A DNA stretch of 64,000 nucleotides from Candidatus Frackibacter sp. WG13 (GCF_900114655.1 NZ_FOTT01000011.1:22491-86490); one strand, 5' to 3'; shown: positions 36,089 to 45,458, numbered from the stretch's first letter. The notes: generated from the letters alone by a model not told the origin. Program-made: numbers and translations.

Positions 36089-37102
36089 ATGGGATTTGTT
36101 GAAGAAATTAGAACAAAGGCAGCAGAGGATAAGCAAACTATAGTGTTGCCAGAGGGTACAGAACCAAGAATGATTAAGGCTACACCTAAGATTTTAGAAC
36201 AAGATATTGCTGACATTATTTTAGTTGGTGATGAAGTGGAGTTAAATCAGATAGCTGACGATGAAGGAGTAGATATTTCTGGAGCTGAGATAATCAATCC
36301 AGAAGAGTCAGATAAGCTAGATGATTTTGCTGATACTTTTTATGAGTTAAGAAAACATAAGGGGATTTCTAAAAAGGATGCTATAGAACAGATGAAGGAT
36401 CCACTTTATTTTGGATCTATGTTAGTTAAGAAAGGGATAGCTGATGGTAAGGTTGCTGGAGCTTTAAATACTACAGCTAATGTATTACGTCCAGTAATCA
36501 GAATTATTGGTACATCAGATGATGTCTCTATAGTTTCTGGTTCTTTCTTAATGATTGTGCCAGACTGTGAATATGGTGCAGAGGGCAAAATGTTATTTGC
36601 CGATAGTGGAGTATTTCCAGAAGGTACTCCAGAGGAGCTAGCTGAATTAGCTATTTCTTCTGCCAATACTTTTGAAGTATTAACTGGAGAAGAGCCGATT
36701 GTTGCTATGTTATCATTCTCTACTAAGGGAAGTGCAGAGCACCCAATTGTAGAACGAATGAGAAAAGCAGCTGAAATCTGTAAAGAGAAAGCACCTAACT
36801 TACAAGTTGATGGAGAGATGCAAGGAGACGCTGCTTTAGTACCTGAAATTGGAGCTAAGAAGGCGCCAGATAGTGATGTCGCAGGTAAGGCTAACGTTTT
36901 AATCTTCCCTGACTTGAACGCAGGTAATATTGCTTATAAGTTGGTTCAGAGATTAGCTAAGGCTGATGCTTTTGGACCGTTAATTCAGGGTAATGCTTTA
37001 CCGGTTAATGACTTATCAAGAGGATGTAGTGTAGAAGATATTGTTACTGTAAGTGCGATTACGGCAGTTCAGTCTCAGTTTAGAAAGTCACAAGAGGGCT
37101 AA
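36089..37102 (+). CDS. pta: Phosphate acetyltransferase
   Basis: Pta converts acetyl-CoA and phosphate to acetyl phosphate and CoA, the first step of ATP-yielding acetate formation. The 337-aa length fits the short single-domain class. Conserved parts include VLPEGTEPRMIKA near residue 20, GSFLMIVPDC, MLSFSTKGSAEHP and FPDLNAGNIAYK. The start is ATG 36089, 8 bases after AAGGAGG; the TTG at 36047 lies before that site. ackA follows after 53 bases, so the two form an operon. Confidence 0.95.
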   Translation: MGFVEEIRTKAAEDKQTIVLPEGTEPRMIKATPKILEQDIADIILVGDEVELNQIADDEGVDISGAEIINPEESDKLDDFADTFYELRKHKGISKKDAIEQMKDPLYFGSMLVKKGIADGKVAGALNTTANVLRPVIRIIGTSDDVSIVSGSFLMIVPDCEYGAEGKMLFADSGVFPEGTPEELAELAISSANTFEVLTGEEPIVAMLSFSTKGSAEHPIVERMRKAAEICKEKAPNLQVDGEMQGDAALVPEIGAKKAPDSDVAGKANVLIFPDLNAGNIAYKLVQRLAKADAFGPLIQGNALPVNDLSRGCSVEDIVTVSAITAVQSQFRKSQEG

Positions 37103-37155
37103 ATTGTGAAGAAGAATCTTTAAATAAATATTAAATTAATAAGGGGGCTAAATTT

Positions 37156-38370
37156 ATGAAAGTGTTAGTTTTGAATTGTGGTAGTTCTTCGGCTAAATAT
37201 CAGTTGATCAATATGGAAGATGAGTCGCCATTAGCAAGCGGGGTTGTAGAGAGAATTGGTATTGATGGTGCATTCTTGACACATGAACCAGTAGGAAGCG
37301 AAGAAGTCAAGATTGAGAATGAAATTCCAGACCATAGTGTAGCGATTAAGATGGTTATCGATGCTCTTTTAGATGATGATTATGGAGTAATTGATAGTAT
37401 GGATGAGATTAGTGCTGTTGGTCACCGTGTTGTTCACGGAGGAGAGAATTTTGCTGATTCAGCATTAATCGACGATGAAGTGTATAATGCTATTGATGAA
37501 GTTAAGCACTTAGCGCCATTACACAATCCACCTAACTTATTAGGAATTCAGGTTAGCCAAGAGTTAATGCCTGAAACTCCTGATGTGGCAGTATTTGATA
37601 CTGCTTTCCATCAGACAATGCCTGCTAAGTCTTATATGTATGCACTACCTTATGAATGGTATGAAGACTATGGGGTGCGTCGTTATGGTTTCCATGGTAC
37701 TTCTCATAAGTATGTTGCTAGACGAGCAGCAGAAATTCTTGATAAGCCATTTGAAGACTTAAAGATTATTACTTGTCACTTAGGAAATGGAGCTAGTATG
37801 GCTGCTGTTAAAGGTGGTAAGGTAATGGATACTAGTATGGGGTTAACGCCATTAGAAGGATTAGTAATGGGAACTCGTTGTGGAGATATTGATCCGGCGA
37901 TTGTACCATTTATGATGGAAAATGAAGGTTATGAGCCTGCAGAAATGGATAACGTATTAAATAAGAAGAGTGGTGTAGCAGGTTTATCTGGAGTAAGTAA
38001 TGACTTTAGAGATATTGGAGAAGAGGCAGAGAATGGTAACGAGCAAGCACAGATAGCTATTGATGTCTTTGCTCAGCGTGTGAAGAAGTATATCGGTTCT
38101 TACTCTGCGGTATTAGGTGGAGCAGATGTGGTAGTCTTCACTGCTGGTATTGGTGAGAATGCTATCGATATTAGAGCTAAAATTTTAGACGGATTAGATT
38201 ATCTAGGTCTTACTTTAGATGAAGAGAAGAACGATATGCGTGGCGAAGAGCAAGTAATCACTACTGATGATTCTGATAATATTGCTATAGTGGTGCCTAC
38301 TAATGAAGAACTAGTAATTGCTCGTGACACTAAGCGATTAGTTGAAGAGGCTGAAGAAGTAGCTAGCTAA
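37156..38370 (+). CDS. ackA: Acetate kinase
   Basis: AckA transfers phosphate from acetyl phosphate to ADP, giving ATP and acetate. The N-terminal LNCGSSSAKY (residues 5-14) and central RRYGFHGTSHKYV and CHLGNGASMAA segments are the acetate kinase signatures, and FTAGIGENA is present near residue 331. Length 404 aa. It is downstream of pta and followed by two terminators. The protein is acidic at its C-terminus (EEAEEVAS). Activity appears intact. Confidence 0.97.
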   Translation: MKVLVLNCGSSSAKYQLINMEDESPLASGVVERIGIDGAFLTHEPVGSEEVKIENEIPDHSVAIKMVIDALLDDDYGVIDSMDEISAVGHRVVHGGENFADSALIDDEVYNAIDEVKHLAPLHNPPNLLGIQVSQELMPETPDVAVFDTAFHQTMPAKSYMYALPYEWYEDYGVRRYGFHGTSHKYVARRAAEILDKPFEDLKIITCHLGNGASMAAVKGGKVMDTSMGLTPLEGLVMGTRCGDIDPAIVPFMMENEGYEPAEMDNVLNKKSGVAGLSGVSNDFRDIGEEAENGNEQAQIAIDVFAQRVKKYIGSYSAVLGGADVVVFTAGIGENAIDIRAKILDGLDYLGLTLDEEKNDMRGEEQVITTDDSDNIAIVVPTNEELVIARDTKRLVEEAEEVAS

Positions 38371-38411
38371 GATTGACATTTGTTAATGATTATAATTAAA
38401 TAGAATGATAA

Positions 38412-38456
38412 TTAATAGCTCCTGAGGTGAATTTATTACTTCAGGAGCTATTTTAT
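38412..38456 (+). terminator. Terminator after ackA
   Basis: AATAGCTCCTGA (38414-38425) pairs with TCAGGAGCTATT (38441-38452), followed by TTTT. Confidence 0.8.
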
Positions 38457-38458
38457 GT

Positions 38459-38502
38459 AAAGGGTTGACACTTAAAAATAGTAAAAGTGTCAGCCCTTTT
38501 TT
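38459..38502. terminator. Second terminator, tandem
   Basis: AAGGGTTGACACTT pairs with AAGTGTCAGCCCTT around an A-rich loop, with T residues at the 3' end. It lies between ackA and the minus-strand fragment, so it may have ended that gene too. Confidence 0.7.
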
Positions 38503-38505
38503 ATT

Positions 38506-38649
38506 CTACTCTACACTAAGGACAGGACCTCTTAAAATCGGTTCTCCAACTCGTGTATTATCTAATTGAGGTCGAACTACAACATTAATTGGGAATAAAG
38601 TACCGCCAAAAGTTAAGAAAGTTGTAGCTGCCCATACCTCCTCTTTGAT
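38506..38649 (-). pseudogene. C-terminal fragment of an unidentified protein
   Basis: On the minus strand an open stretch of 47 codons ends at a TAG (38508-38506). It reads like real protein: EEVWAATTFLTFGG, then LFPINVVVRPQLDN, then GEPILRGPVLSVE. It contains no ATG, GTG or TTG, and a TAA lies just upstream, so it cannot be a complete gene. I do not recognise the family. It is most likely a tail left after deletion of the rest. The remaining 157 bases before the U32 gene hold nothing recognised. Confidence 0.5.
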
Positions 38650-38806
38650 TTACCATATTTTATGAAATATTTAATTAAAATGTGCAGAGATTAGTTAATT
38701 ATTTTTTTATTGCAATCATTATAGCGATAAGATACAATAATAATTGGTAAATATTTTTAAAAGTACTTGGTGATGATATAAACTAGAAGGGAGTCAAGGA
38801 TTAGCA

Positions 38807-41293
38807 ATGTATAATTATCATTCGGATAAACCAGAATTATTAGCACCAGTAGGGAATCGTGAAAGTTTGTATGCAGCAGTACAGAATGGGTGTGATGCTG
38901 TTTATTTAGGTGGGAAAGCTTTTAATGCCCGTGAAAATGCTCAAAATTTTACTGTAGATGAATTGAAAGAAGTCTTTAATTACGCTCATATTCGTGGAGT
39001 TAAGGTTTATGTTACGGTTAATACTTTATATAAAGATGATGAAGTTAGAGATGTACTTAAGTTCATAGAAAAGATCTATAATTATGGGGTAGATGCAGTA
39101 ATTGTACAGGATTTAGGAGTGGCTCGCTTAATCAATGAAGCATTTCCAGATTTAGAATTACACGGGAGTACGCAGATGACTATACATAATTTAGAAGGAG
39201 CAAAGTATTTAGAAGATCTGGGATTTTCACGAGTGATTTTGGCTCGTGAGTTATCTTTAGATGAAATTAAAAAGATTATAAAAGGGACTAAATTAGAAGT
39301 AGAGACATTTGTTCATGGGGCTTTATGTGTCTGTTATTCAGGACAATGTCTTATGAGTAGTTTAATAGGTGGGAGAAGTGGGAATCGTGGTCGTTGTGCT
39401 CAGCCATGTCGTTTACCTTATACTTTGGTTGAGCTAGAAGATGAAGTGGTAGTCGGGAAAGAATATACTAATAGTCATTTACTTAGTCCTAAGGATATCA
39501 ATACCTTAGAGATTTTACCGAATTTAATTGACGTCGGAATTCGATCGCTTAAAGTTGAAGGAAGGATGAAGCGACCAGAATATACTGCATTGGTAATAAA
39601 GAATTATCGCAAATATATTGATAATTATTTACAAAATAGACAGCAAAGCTATGGAGTTAGTGAGAAAGATAAAGAAGATATTAAACAGATATTTAATCGC
39701 GGTGGTTTTATTCCTGGATATTATCTTGGGAAAGAAGATTTAGATTTAATTAGTTATGAGCGACCTAAAAATTGGGGGATAAAGGTTGGAGAAGTAATTA
39801 ATTATGATCATAGAAGTAAAGAATGCAAAATAAAATTAAGTACAGAGCTTAATTCTGGTGATGGAATTGAAATTTGGACTGAAGATGGTAGAAATCCTGG
39901 GCTTACCTTATCTAATTTTGAACTATTATCAGAAGATATAATAACAATTAATGTTAGAGGTAGAATTAAAGTAGGAGATTTAGTTTATCGTACATCGGAT
40001 AAAGAGTTGTTAAGTGGTTTACAGAAAAGTTATGAGCAACCAGATACTATGAAAAAGATAGAGATTTATGGGCAGTTAATTGCTAATTTAGGCGATCCAA
40101 TGCAGCTTAATATTTGGGAGCAGGAAGGACATTATGTGTCGGTAACTAGTGAATTTATTCCAGAAGAGGCTAGAAAGCAACCAATTACGGAAGAAGACTT
40201 TAGAGAGCAATTGAATAAATTAGGTAATACTCCTTATCAATTTGGAAATTTAGAGTTGGATGTTGATTATAATTTATTTGTACCTATCTCTAAAATAAAT
40301 GAGCTGCGTCGTAAAGCGATAGAAAAGTTGAATCAAAAAAGAAGTAAGCAATTCATTGTAAATTCTCGTAATAATAGCTTGCAAGAAGAATATTTTGAAT
40401 TAAAAGATGCTAAAAGAGAGGATAAATGTAAATTAACGGTCTATCTTAAAGAATTAGATTATTTAAACGATCTTTTAAGATTAGGAGTAGATAGAATTTA
40501 TTGTGATAGTAAAGGGTTAAATATAGATGATAATATAGATGATATAGAAAGGTTAGCTCAAAAATTTATTAATTATGATACAGAATTATTTATTAAGTTA
40601 CCACAGATTGCTCGTCAGGATGAAATGAAGGAAGTCAAAGAGAAAATTAGTAAGTTAGAGGCAAGTAATGTAGATGGTTATCTAGTTTCACAATTAGGTG
40701 TTGCTCAGATATTAAAAGGAACTGGTAAGGAGTTAATTGTTGACTATTCGGTTAATAATTTTAATAGTTATATGGTTAAACATTGGCAACAAGAGGGTTA
40801 TCAAGGAGTTGTGTTATCACCTGAGCTTAATTTAAAAGAAATCAAAAGTTTAACTCAATATAATGAGATTGACAAAGAACTTATCGTTTATGGACACTTA
40901 CCGATGATGGTTACTGAATATTGTCCAATTGGTAGTGTAGCAACAGATTTTGATATTAATAAAGATTGTAACCGCGAGTGTCTAGAAAACGATTATGGTC
41001 TATTAGATCGAAAAGGAATGGTTGCTCCTATTGAAACAGACCCAAGGACTTGTTCTACATTTATTTATAATAGTCAAACATTATACTTAGTAGATTATTT
41101 AACAGAGATTACTGAGGCAGGTTGTCAAAGCTATCGTCTTGATTTTACTTTTGAGGATAGGGAAGAAGTTATTGAAATCATTAGTGCTTACCAAGCTAAA
41201 ATTAATAACGAAGATTTTGATTTTAATGAGTTAAAGGCTAAGATGAGAAGAAAAGATTATACTACGGGACACTTTTATCGCGGTGTGAAGTAG
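38807..41293 (+). CDS. U32 family peptidase with DUF3656, long form
   Basis: This 828-aa protein belongs to the U32 family. It has an N-terminal TIM-barrel domain (PELLAPVGNRESLYAAVQNG at the start, GSTQMTIHN near 123), the cysteine-rich signature CVCYSGQCLMSS followed by GNRGRCAQPCRLPY, a DUF3656-like middle (about 380-500) and a second barrel-like half with YCPIGS and further Cys. U32 members such as RlhA, TrhP and UbiU/V are Fe-S enzymes of RNA or quinone hydroxylation, so the peptidase label may be wrong here. The long form is probably RlhA-like, acting on 23S rRNA; this is inference. Confidence 0.88.
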   Translation: MYNYHSDKPELLAPVGNRESLYAAVQNGCDAVYLGGKAFNARENAQNFTVDELKEVFNYAHIRGVKVYVTVNTLYKDDEVRDVLKFIEKIYNYGVDAVIVQDLGVARLINEAFPDLELHGSTQMTIHNLEGAKYLEDLGFSRVILARELSLDEIKKIIKGTKLEVETFVHGALCVCYSGQCLMSSLIGGRSGNRGRCAQPCRLPYTLVELEDEVVVGKEYTNSHLLSPKDINTLEILPNLIDVGIRSLKVEGRMKRPEYTALVIKNYRKYIDNYLQNRQQSYGVSEKDKEDIKQIFNRGGFIPGYYLGKEDLDLISYERPKNWGIKVGEVINYDHRSKECKIKLSTELNSGDGIEIWTEDGRNPGLTLSNFELLSEDIITINVRGRIKVGDLVYRTSDKELLSGLQKSYEQPDTMKKIEIYGQLIANLGDPMQLNIWEQEGHYVSVTSEFIPEEARKQPITEEDFREQLNKLGNTPYQFGNLELDVDYNLFVPISKINELRRKAIEKLNQKRSKQFIVNSRNNSLQEEYFELKDAKREDKCKLTVYLKELDYLNDLLRLGVDRIYCDSKGLNIDDNIDDIERLAQKFINYDTELFIKLPQIARQDEMKEVKEKISKLEASNVDGYLVSQLGVAQILKGTGKELIVDYSVNNFNSYMVKHWQQEGYQGVVLSPELNLKEIKSLTQYNEIDKELIVYGHLPMMVTEYCPIGSVATDFDINKDCNRECLENDYGLLDRKGMVAPIETDPRTCSTFIYNSQTLYLVDYLTEITEAGCQSYRLDFTFEDREEVIEIISAYQAKINNEDFDFNELKAKMRRKDYTTGHFYRGVK

Positions 41294-41619
41294 GAACGTG
41301 AAATAGGAATAAGTGGAAACGAATTTAATAAAATATATATATAAGGTTAAGATTGAGTAGATAACAGATTACAATCAAGACCGTTAAAGACAGTTTGACA
41401 CAGATTATCACAGACTAAAGACAAATAAATAATAATTAAAATTTGGCAATAATAGAATATAGATTGATATTGTTATGTTGTGGATTTAGTATTTATTAGT
41501 TTTTTTAAAGTCTGGTGGCTAGTCTCGTGTAAGTCTCGTGTCAAAAAGGCTTTTTAAAGATAATTGTCAACTGTAAATTGTCAATTGAACTTTAAATTAC
41601 TGAAGGGAGGAGGAATTTA
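41294..41619. repeat. Gap made of mosaic intergenic repeats
   Basis: No gene is seen. The stretch contains TAACAGATTACAATCAAGACC-like sequence (41362-41382), a GACACAGATTATCACAGAC block, AGTCTCGTGTAAGTCTCGTG (41522-41541) and alternating AATTGTCAA/TTGTCAATTG tracts near 41570. Inverted relatives of these blocks occur in a different order at 46549-46866. It is a dispersed repeat family rather than regulatory DNA of this gene. Confidence 0.55.
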
Positions 41620-41982
41620 TTGAATAAAGAGCATGATGATAATGAAGAGAAAGAAGAGATTGATTTAGATAAATTAAAAGATTTGGATGAAGAAGATATA
41701 GATCAAGAGACATTAGTTGCTATTAAAAAGACATTAATGAAGTTAGTTGAAGATTTCCATAAGTTTGGTGTTGCTGAATATATTGAGATAGTTCGCTCAC
41801 CAAAGAGAATGATTTACATTAATTTTTTAGCTGGCTTAGCTCGGGGGTTTGGCGCAGTTATTGGGGCGACTTTATTAGGAGCGGTCTTTTTATCAATTTT
41901 ATTTAGGGTAGCTGATTTGAATCTTCCGTTAATTGGAGAGTATATTGCTCGTTTAGTTAAAATAGTTAAGCAGAATTTATAA
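41620..41982 (+). CDS. DUF5665 family membrane protein
   Basis: This 120-aa protein has an acidic, helical N-terminus, followed by FVEYIEIVRSP-like residues (AEYIEIVRSPKRMIYINF) and one or two TM helices (about residues 66-105, GLARGFGAVIGATLLGAVFL). That pattern matches the DUF5665 family of Firmicutes. The start is TTG 41620 after GGGAGGAGG. Function unknown; it precedes the yteA-like gene by 95 bases. Confidence 0.72.
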   Translation: MNKEHDDNEEKEEIDLDKLKDLDEEDIDQETLVAIKKTLMKLVEDFHKFGVAEYIEIVRSPKRMIYINFLAGLARGFGAVIGATLLGAVFLSILFRVADLNLPLIGEYIARLVKIVKQNL

Positions 41983-42077
41983 TGTGTAACTTGTAATGCA
42001 TAAATCATAATTAACTGCAAAAACTATTAAAGAAAACTAATCCAATGTAGTAGAAGATGAAATTAGGAGGCGAGTAA

Positions 42078-42923
42078 ATGATGAGCTATCATAATGATGA
42101 TTACTATAAGCAGAAGTTATTAGAAGAAAAAGAGAGACTTATAGGACAGATTAAAAATTTAGAAGATAAGAACTATACTGGCTTGGATCATAGTCTTAGA
42201 GAATCGACTAGTGAGCTTTCAAATTATGATAACCATCCGGCTGACCAGGCACTTAATACGTATGAGAGAGAGAAGGATTTAGGATTGCGGGATAATGAGT
42301 ATCAACTACTTAAGCAAGTAGATGATGCTTTGGAACAATTAGAAGAAGGGAATTATGGAGTTTGTGAATATTGTCAAAAGAAGATTGACCCAGAAAGATT
42401 AGAGGCAGTACCTTATACCACTTACTGTCGTGACTGTAGAGAAGCTCATGATTTGACTGCTAATACTACTGATCGTCCGATAGAAGAAGATACATTGGCT
42501 CCTTATGGACGAGCTTTTAAAGATGATACTGACAATGTTGGCTTTGATGCCGAGGATAGTTGGCAGGCTGTTGCTCAATATGGAACATCTAATACTCCTT
42601 CGGATGTTGCTGATGCTGTTGAACAGGCTGATGCTTATATAGATGCTGCTGAACCAATAGGTATTGTTGGTTGGGAGGATAGAATTACAGACCAAGGCTT
42701 TACAACTGGAGATGAAGAGTTTGGTGATGAAAATATTTTAAATTGGCAGCCCACTACTGGTGCTGAAGAGCTAGAAGATATACAAGCATTAGATGAGTTA
42801 GAGGATTTAAGGTCAATGGAAGAATTCGAAAAATTGGAAGAAGAAATGGCTGAGGTAACTGAAGATGAATTTAAAGAAGAGATGAGGCAAGGGGCTGACT
42901 TTGAAGAAAAGTTTGAAGAATAG
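42078..42923 (+). CDS. YteA family protein with DksA/TraR zinc finger
   Basis: This 281-aa protein of the YteA family is linked to sporulation in Bacillus by family annotation. An N-terminal coiled coil (about residues 5-30) leads to a DksA/TraR-type zinc finger with CEYCQKKI and CRDC (about residues 95-120). The C-terminal half is highly acidic (many Asp/Glu, FEKLEEEMAEVTEDEF). AGGAGG precedes ATG 42078 by 7 bases. It may bind RNA polymerase like DksA; this is inference. Its presence supports a spore-forming host. Confidence 0.85.
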   Translation: MMSYHNDDYYKQKLLEEKERLIGQIKNLEDKNYTGLDHSLRESTSELSNYDNHPADQALNTYEREKDLGLRDNEYQLLKQVDDALEQLEEGNYGVCEYCQKKIDPERLEAVPYTTYCRDCREAHDLTANTTDRPIEEDTLAPYGRAFKDDTDNVGFDAEDSWQAVAQYGTSNTPSDVADAVEQADAYIDAAEPIGIVGWEDRITDQGFTTGDEEFGDENILNWQPTTGAEELEDIQALDELEDLRSMEEFEKLEEEMAEVTEDEFKEEMRQGADFEEKFEE

Positions 42924-42934
42924 AAAGTTGCTTG

Positions 42935-42967
42935 AACAAGAGAGGCTAACTCTCTTGTTTTTTTTAT
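42935..42967 (+). terminator. Terminator after the yteA-like gene
   Basis: AACAAGAGAG (42935-42944) pairs with CTCTCTTGTT (42950-42959), followed by a long T-run. Confidence 0.88.
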
Positions 42968-43028
42968 CCAGTTATGCTAAAATTAAAGTGCATTTAAGAG
43001 ATGTCTAAATAGGATGGAGGAAGTAAGA

Positions 43029-43481
43029 ATGGTTGTTTTAATTACGGCGCTATTAATCTTAGTTTTAGATCAAGTAACAAAATTAACAGTGGTTAAACAT
43101 TTTTATTTAGGTGAGTCTTTACCAATTATTGATAATATTTTTCATTTAACCTATGTAAGAAATTTTGGAGCGGCATTCGGTATTTTAAATAATCAACGTC
43201 TATTCTTTATAATTACTACTAGTTTGGTTATTATTATTTTATTAGCACTTTACTATAAAGCCAAGGATGCTGGATTAATAATCAAAATTGCTTTAGGGTT
43301 AGGCTTAGGTGGAGCTATCGGTAACTTAATAGATAGAGTGCGACTAGGTTATGTAATTGACTTTTTAGATTTTAGGATTTGGCCGGTATTTAATATTGCC
43401 GATTCAGCAATAGTAGTTGGAGTTGGAATCTTTTTTTATTGGGCAATTATCTTAGATGGATTAGATGAAATGGAGGAATAA
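43029..43481 (+). CDS. lspA: Lipoprotein signal peptidase (signal peptidase II)
   Basis: LspA cleaves signal peptides of prolipoproteins after lipid attachment, in the inner membrane. It has four TM helices. The catalytic aspartates are in GNLIDRVRLGYVIDFLDF and FNIADSAI. The start is ATG 43029 after GGAGGAAG, giving 150 aa; the ATG at 43014 is upstream of that site. At least three lipoproteins in this window would be clients. It is two bases from the rluD-like gene, the common lspA-rluD pairing. Confidence 0.95.
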   Translation: MVVLITALLILVLDQVTKLTVVKHFYLGESLPIIDNIFHLTYVRNFGAAFGILNNQRLFFIITTSLVIIILLALYYKAKDAGLIIKIALGLGLGGAIGNLIDRVRLGYVIDFLDFRIWPVFNIADSAIVVGVGIFFYWAIILDGLDEMEE

Positions 43482-43483
43482 TT

Positions 43484-44401
43484 ATGGCAGAGGAAATGAA
43501 TTTTATAATTAATGATGATGATGTGCAGCAGCGATTAGATAAATTTTTAGCTGGAGAAGTTGAAGATATATCACGAACTTATGTGCAAGAATTAATAGAT
43601 CAAGAAGAGGTAACGGTTAATGGAAGTGGCACAAAGAGTAGTTATCGGCTACAATTAGGAGATGAAGTTGAGTTAAATATTCCTGAACCTGAAAAGACAG
43701 AATTAGAGCCAGAAGAAATTCCTTTAAATATTATTTATGAGGACGAGGATATAGTAGTAATTAATAAACAGGCTGATTTAGTAGTACATCCGGCTCCAGG
43801 ACATGAAAGTGGAACTTTAGTTAATGCTTTGTTATATCATTGTAATAATCTTTCAGGAATTAGTGGTGAAGTTAGACCGGGAATCGTACATAGATTAGAT
43901 AAAGATACTACGGGGGTGATGGTAGTAGCTAAGAATAATCAAGCACATCTGAATTTATCTCAGCAATTTAAAGATCGTGAAACTGAAAAAAGATACCTTA
44001 CTTTGGTAGAAGGGAATATTAAGCATAATAAAGGTAAGATAGATGCAGCAATTGGTCGTGATCCAAAGGATCGTAAAAAGATGGCGGTAACAAGTAGTAA
44101 TAGTAAGAAGGCAGTGACAAGATTTGAAATATTAGAGCGTTTTGGCGATTATACCTGGGTAGAAGTTAAGCTTGAAACTGGACGAACTCATCAAATTAGA
44201 GTGCATATGAGTTATTTAGGGAATCCGATAGTTGGTGATGAGACCTATGGTTATAGGAATAGTAATTTAGGTGCTAAACGGCAATTATTACATGCTTATC
44301 GTTTAGGATTTGAGCATCCAACTAAGAATGAGTGGATGGAGTTTGAAGCAGAATTACCGCAAGATATGCAGGGAATATTAGAAAGTTTGAGGAATACATA
44401 A
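43484..44401 (+). CDS. rluD: RluD-family 23S rRNA pseudouridine synthase
   Basis: This 305-aa pseudouridine synthase has an N-terminal S4 RNA-binding domain (about residues 15-75: RLDKFLAGEVEDISRTYVQE) and a catalytic domain with the invariant Asp in HRLDKDTTG (about residue 145). GRTHQIRVHMSYLG and the C-terminal DMQGIL segment are also typical. Members of this subfamily next to lspA (YlyB in Bacillus) modify 23S rRNA; exact sites are not predictable. It is translated directly after lspA, so they are coupled. Confidence 0.92.
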   Translation: MAEEMNFIINDDDVQQRLDKFLAGEVEDISRTYVQELIDQEEVTVNGSGTKSSYRLQLGDEVELNIPEPEKTELEPEEIPLNIIYEDEDIVVINKQADLVVHPAPGHESGTLVNALLYHCNNLSGISGEVRPGIVHRLDKDTTGVMVVAKNNQAHLNLSQQFKDRETEKRYLTLVEGNIKHNKGKIDAAIGRDPKDRKKMAVTSSNSKKAVTRFEILERFGDYTWVEVKLETGRTHQIRVHMSYLGNPIVGDETYGYRNSNLGAKRQLLHAYRLGFEHPTKNEWMEFEAELPQDMQGILESLRNT

Positions 44402-44477
44402 TTATGCTTAAGTATGTGGCAGAGTATTAGACCAGATACTGAGATAAGTTATAGTTATGAAGTGAAGTAGAATGTAT

Positions 44478-44503
44478 AAAGGAAGTGCATATGCACTTCC
44501 TTT
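44478..44503. terminator. Bidirectional terminator, rluD / cysK
   Basis: A perfect 26-base palindrome, AAAGGAAGTGCAT and its complement, lies between the convergent rluD-like and cysK genes, flanked by T and A runs. Confidence 0.85.
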
Positions 44504-44506
44504 ATT

Positions 44507-45433
44507 TTATGAGTTATTTTTAAATACTCCTGTACTTAAATATCGTTCTCCTGTATCGGGGGCCATAGCTAAAATATTCTTCCCAGCTCCTACTTCTTTG
44601 GCAGCCTGTAAGGCAGTATGAATAGCAGCGCCAGCAGAAGGACCGATTAAGATTCCTTCTTGAATGGCTAACTGGCGAGCAGTTTCTAAGGCATTTTCAT
44701 CAACAATTCTATAAATTCTATCATAAATATTTGTATTTAAAGTATCTGGAATAAAACCGGGACCAGTACCAGGAATCTGGTGAGATCCAGCTTCACCTCC
44801 GGAAATTACTGGAGAATTTTCTGATTCAACGATATATATTTTAAGGTTAGGCAATTCGTGCTTTAGAACTTCACCAGTACCGCTGACAGTACCACCCGTA
44901 CCAGCAGTGCTGACAAATATATCTAGATTATCATCAAATATCTCTAAAATTTCTTTTGCAGTAGTGTGGCGGTGAGCATCAGGATTAGCTAGATTTTGAA
45001 ACTGATTAGGCATGAAGCTATTATCAATTTCTTTTAATAATTCTTCAGCCTTATTAACTGCACCGCTCATACCTTCGTCGGCAGAAGTTAAGACTACATC
45101 AGCACCATAAGCTTTCATTAATTTAATTCGTTCTTCGGAAGCATCTTCGGGCATAACTAAAATAGCAGGATAACCTTTAACAGCTGCGACCATGGCTAGA
45201 CCGATACCGGTATTACCGCTAGTAGGTTCGATAATGGTTCCGTTGGACTTGAGAGTACCATTTTTTTCAGCAACTTCTATCATATTAAGAGCTGGGCGTG
45301 CTTTAACACTTCTTGTGGGATTGAAAGATTCTAATTTAACATATACGTTTGCTGCATTAGGAGGAACGATATGATTAAGCTTAACAATTGGAGTATTACC
45401 AATTAGATCTACAATATTATTAGAAATTTTCAT
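44507..45433 (-). CDS. cysK: Cysteine synthase (O-acetylserine sulfhydrylase)
   Basis: This PLP enzyme makes L-cysteine from O-acetylserine and sulfide. The PLP lysine is K44 in NPTRSVKARPA, the substrate loop PTSGNTGIGLAM is intact, and GTGGTVSGTGE and IGPSAGAAI form the phosphate and C-terminal sites. Length 308 aa. GGAGG precedes the ATG by 8 bases. It lies directly downstream of the sulfonate-type ABC binding-protein gene, so sulfur uptake and assimilation are probably linked. A hairpin at 45459-45491 between them may limit read-through. Confidence 0.93.
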   Translation of the reverse strand: MKISNNIVDLIGNTPIVKLNHIVPPNAANVYVKLESFNPTRSVKARPALNMIEVAEKNGTLKSNGTIIEPTSGNTGIGLAMVAAVKGYPAILVMPEDASEERIKLMKAYGADVVLTSADEGMSGAVNKAEELLKEIDNSFMPNQFQNLANPDAHRHTTAKEILEIFDDNLDIFVSTAGTGGTVSGTGEVLKHELPNLKIYIVESENSPVISGGEAGSHQIPGTGPGFIPDTLNTNIYDRIYRIVDENALETARQLAIQEGILIGPSAGAAIHTALQAAKEVGAGKNILAMAPDTGERYLSTGVFKNNS

Positions 45434-45458
45434 TGTGCTAACCTCCGTATAAAGAATA

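Noticed and set aside
41814..42695. Minus-strand frames over DUF5665 and the yteA-like gene
   Set aside because: No ribosome-binding site or known motif; composition is that of antisense reading.
45290..45310. Changed active site in CysK (SVKAR instead of SVKDR)
   Set aside because: The residue after the PLP lysine varies in the family (E. coli CysK has SVKCR), so it is not evidence of lost function.
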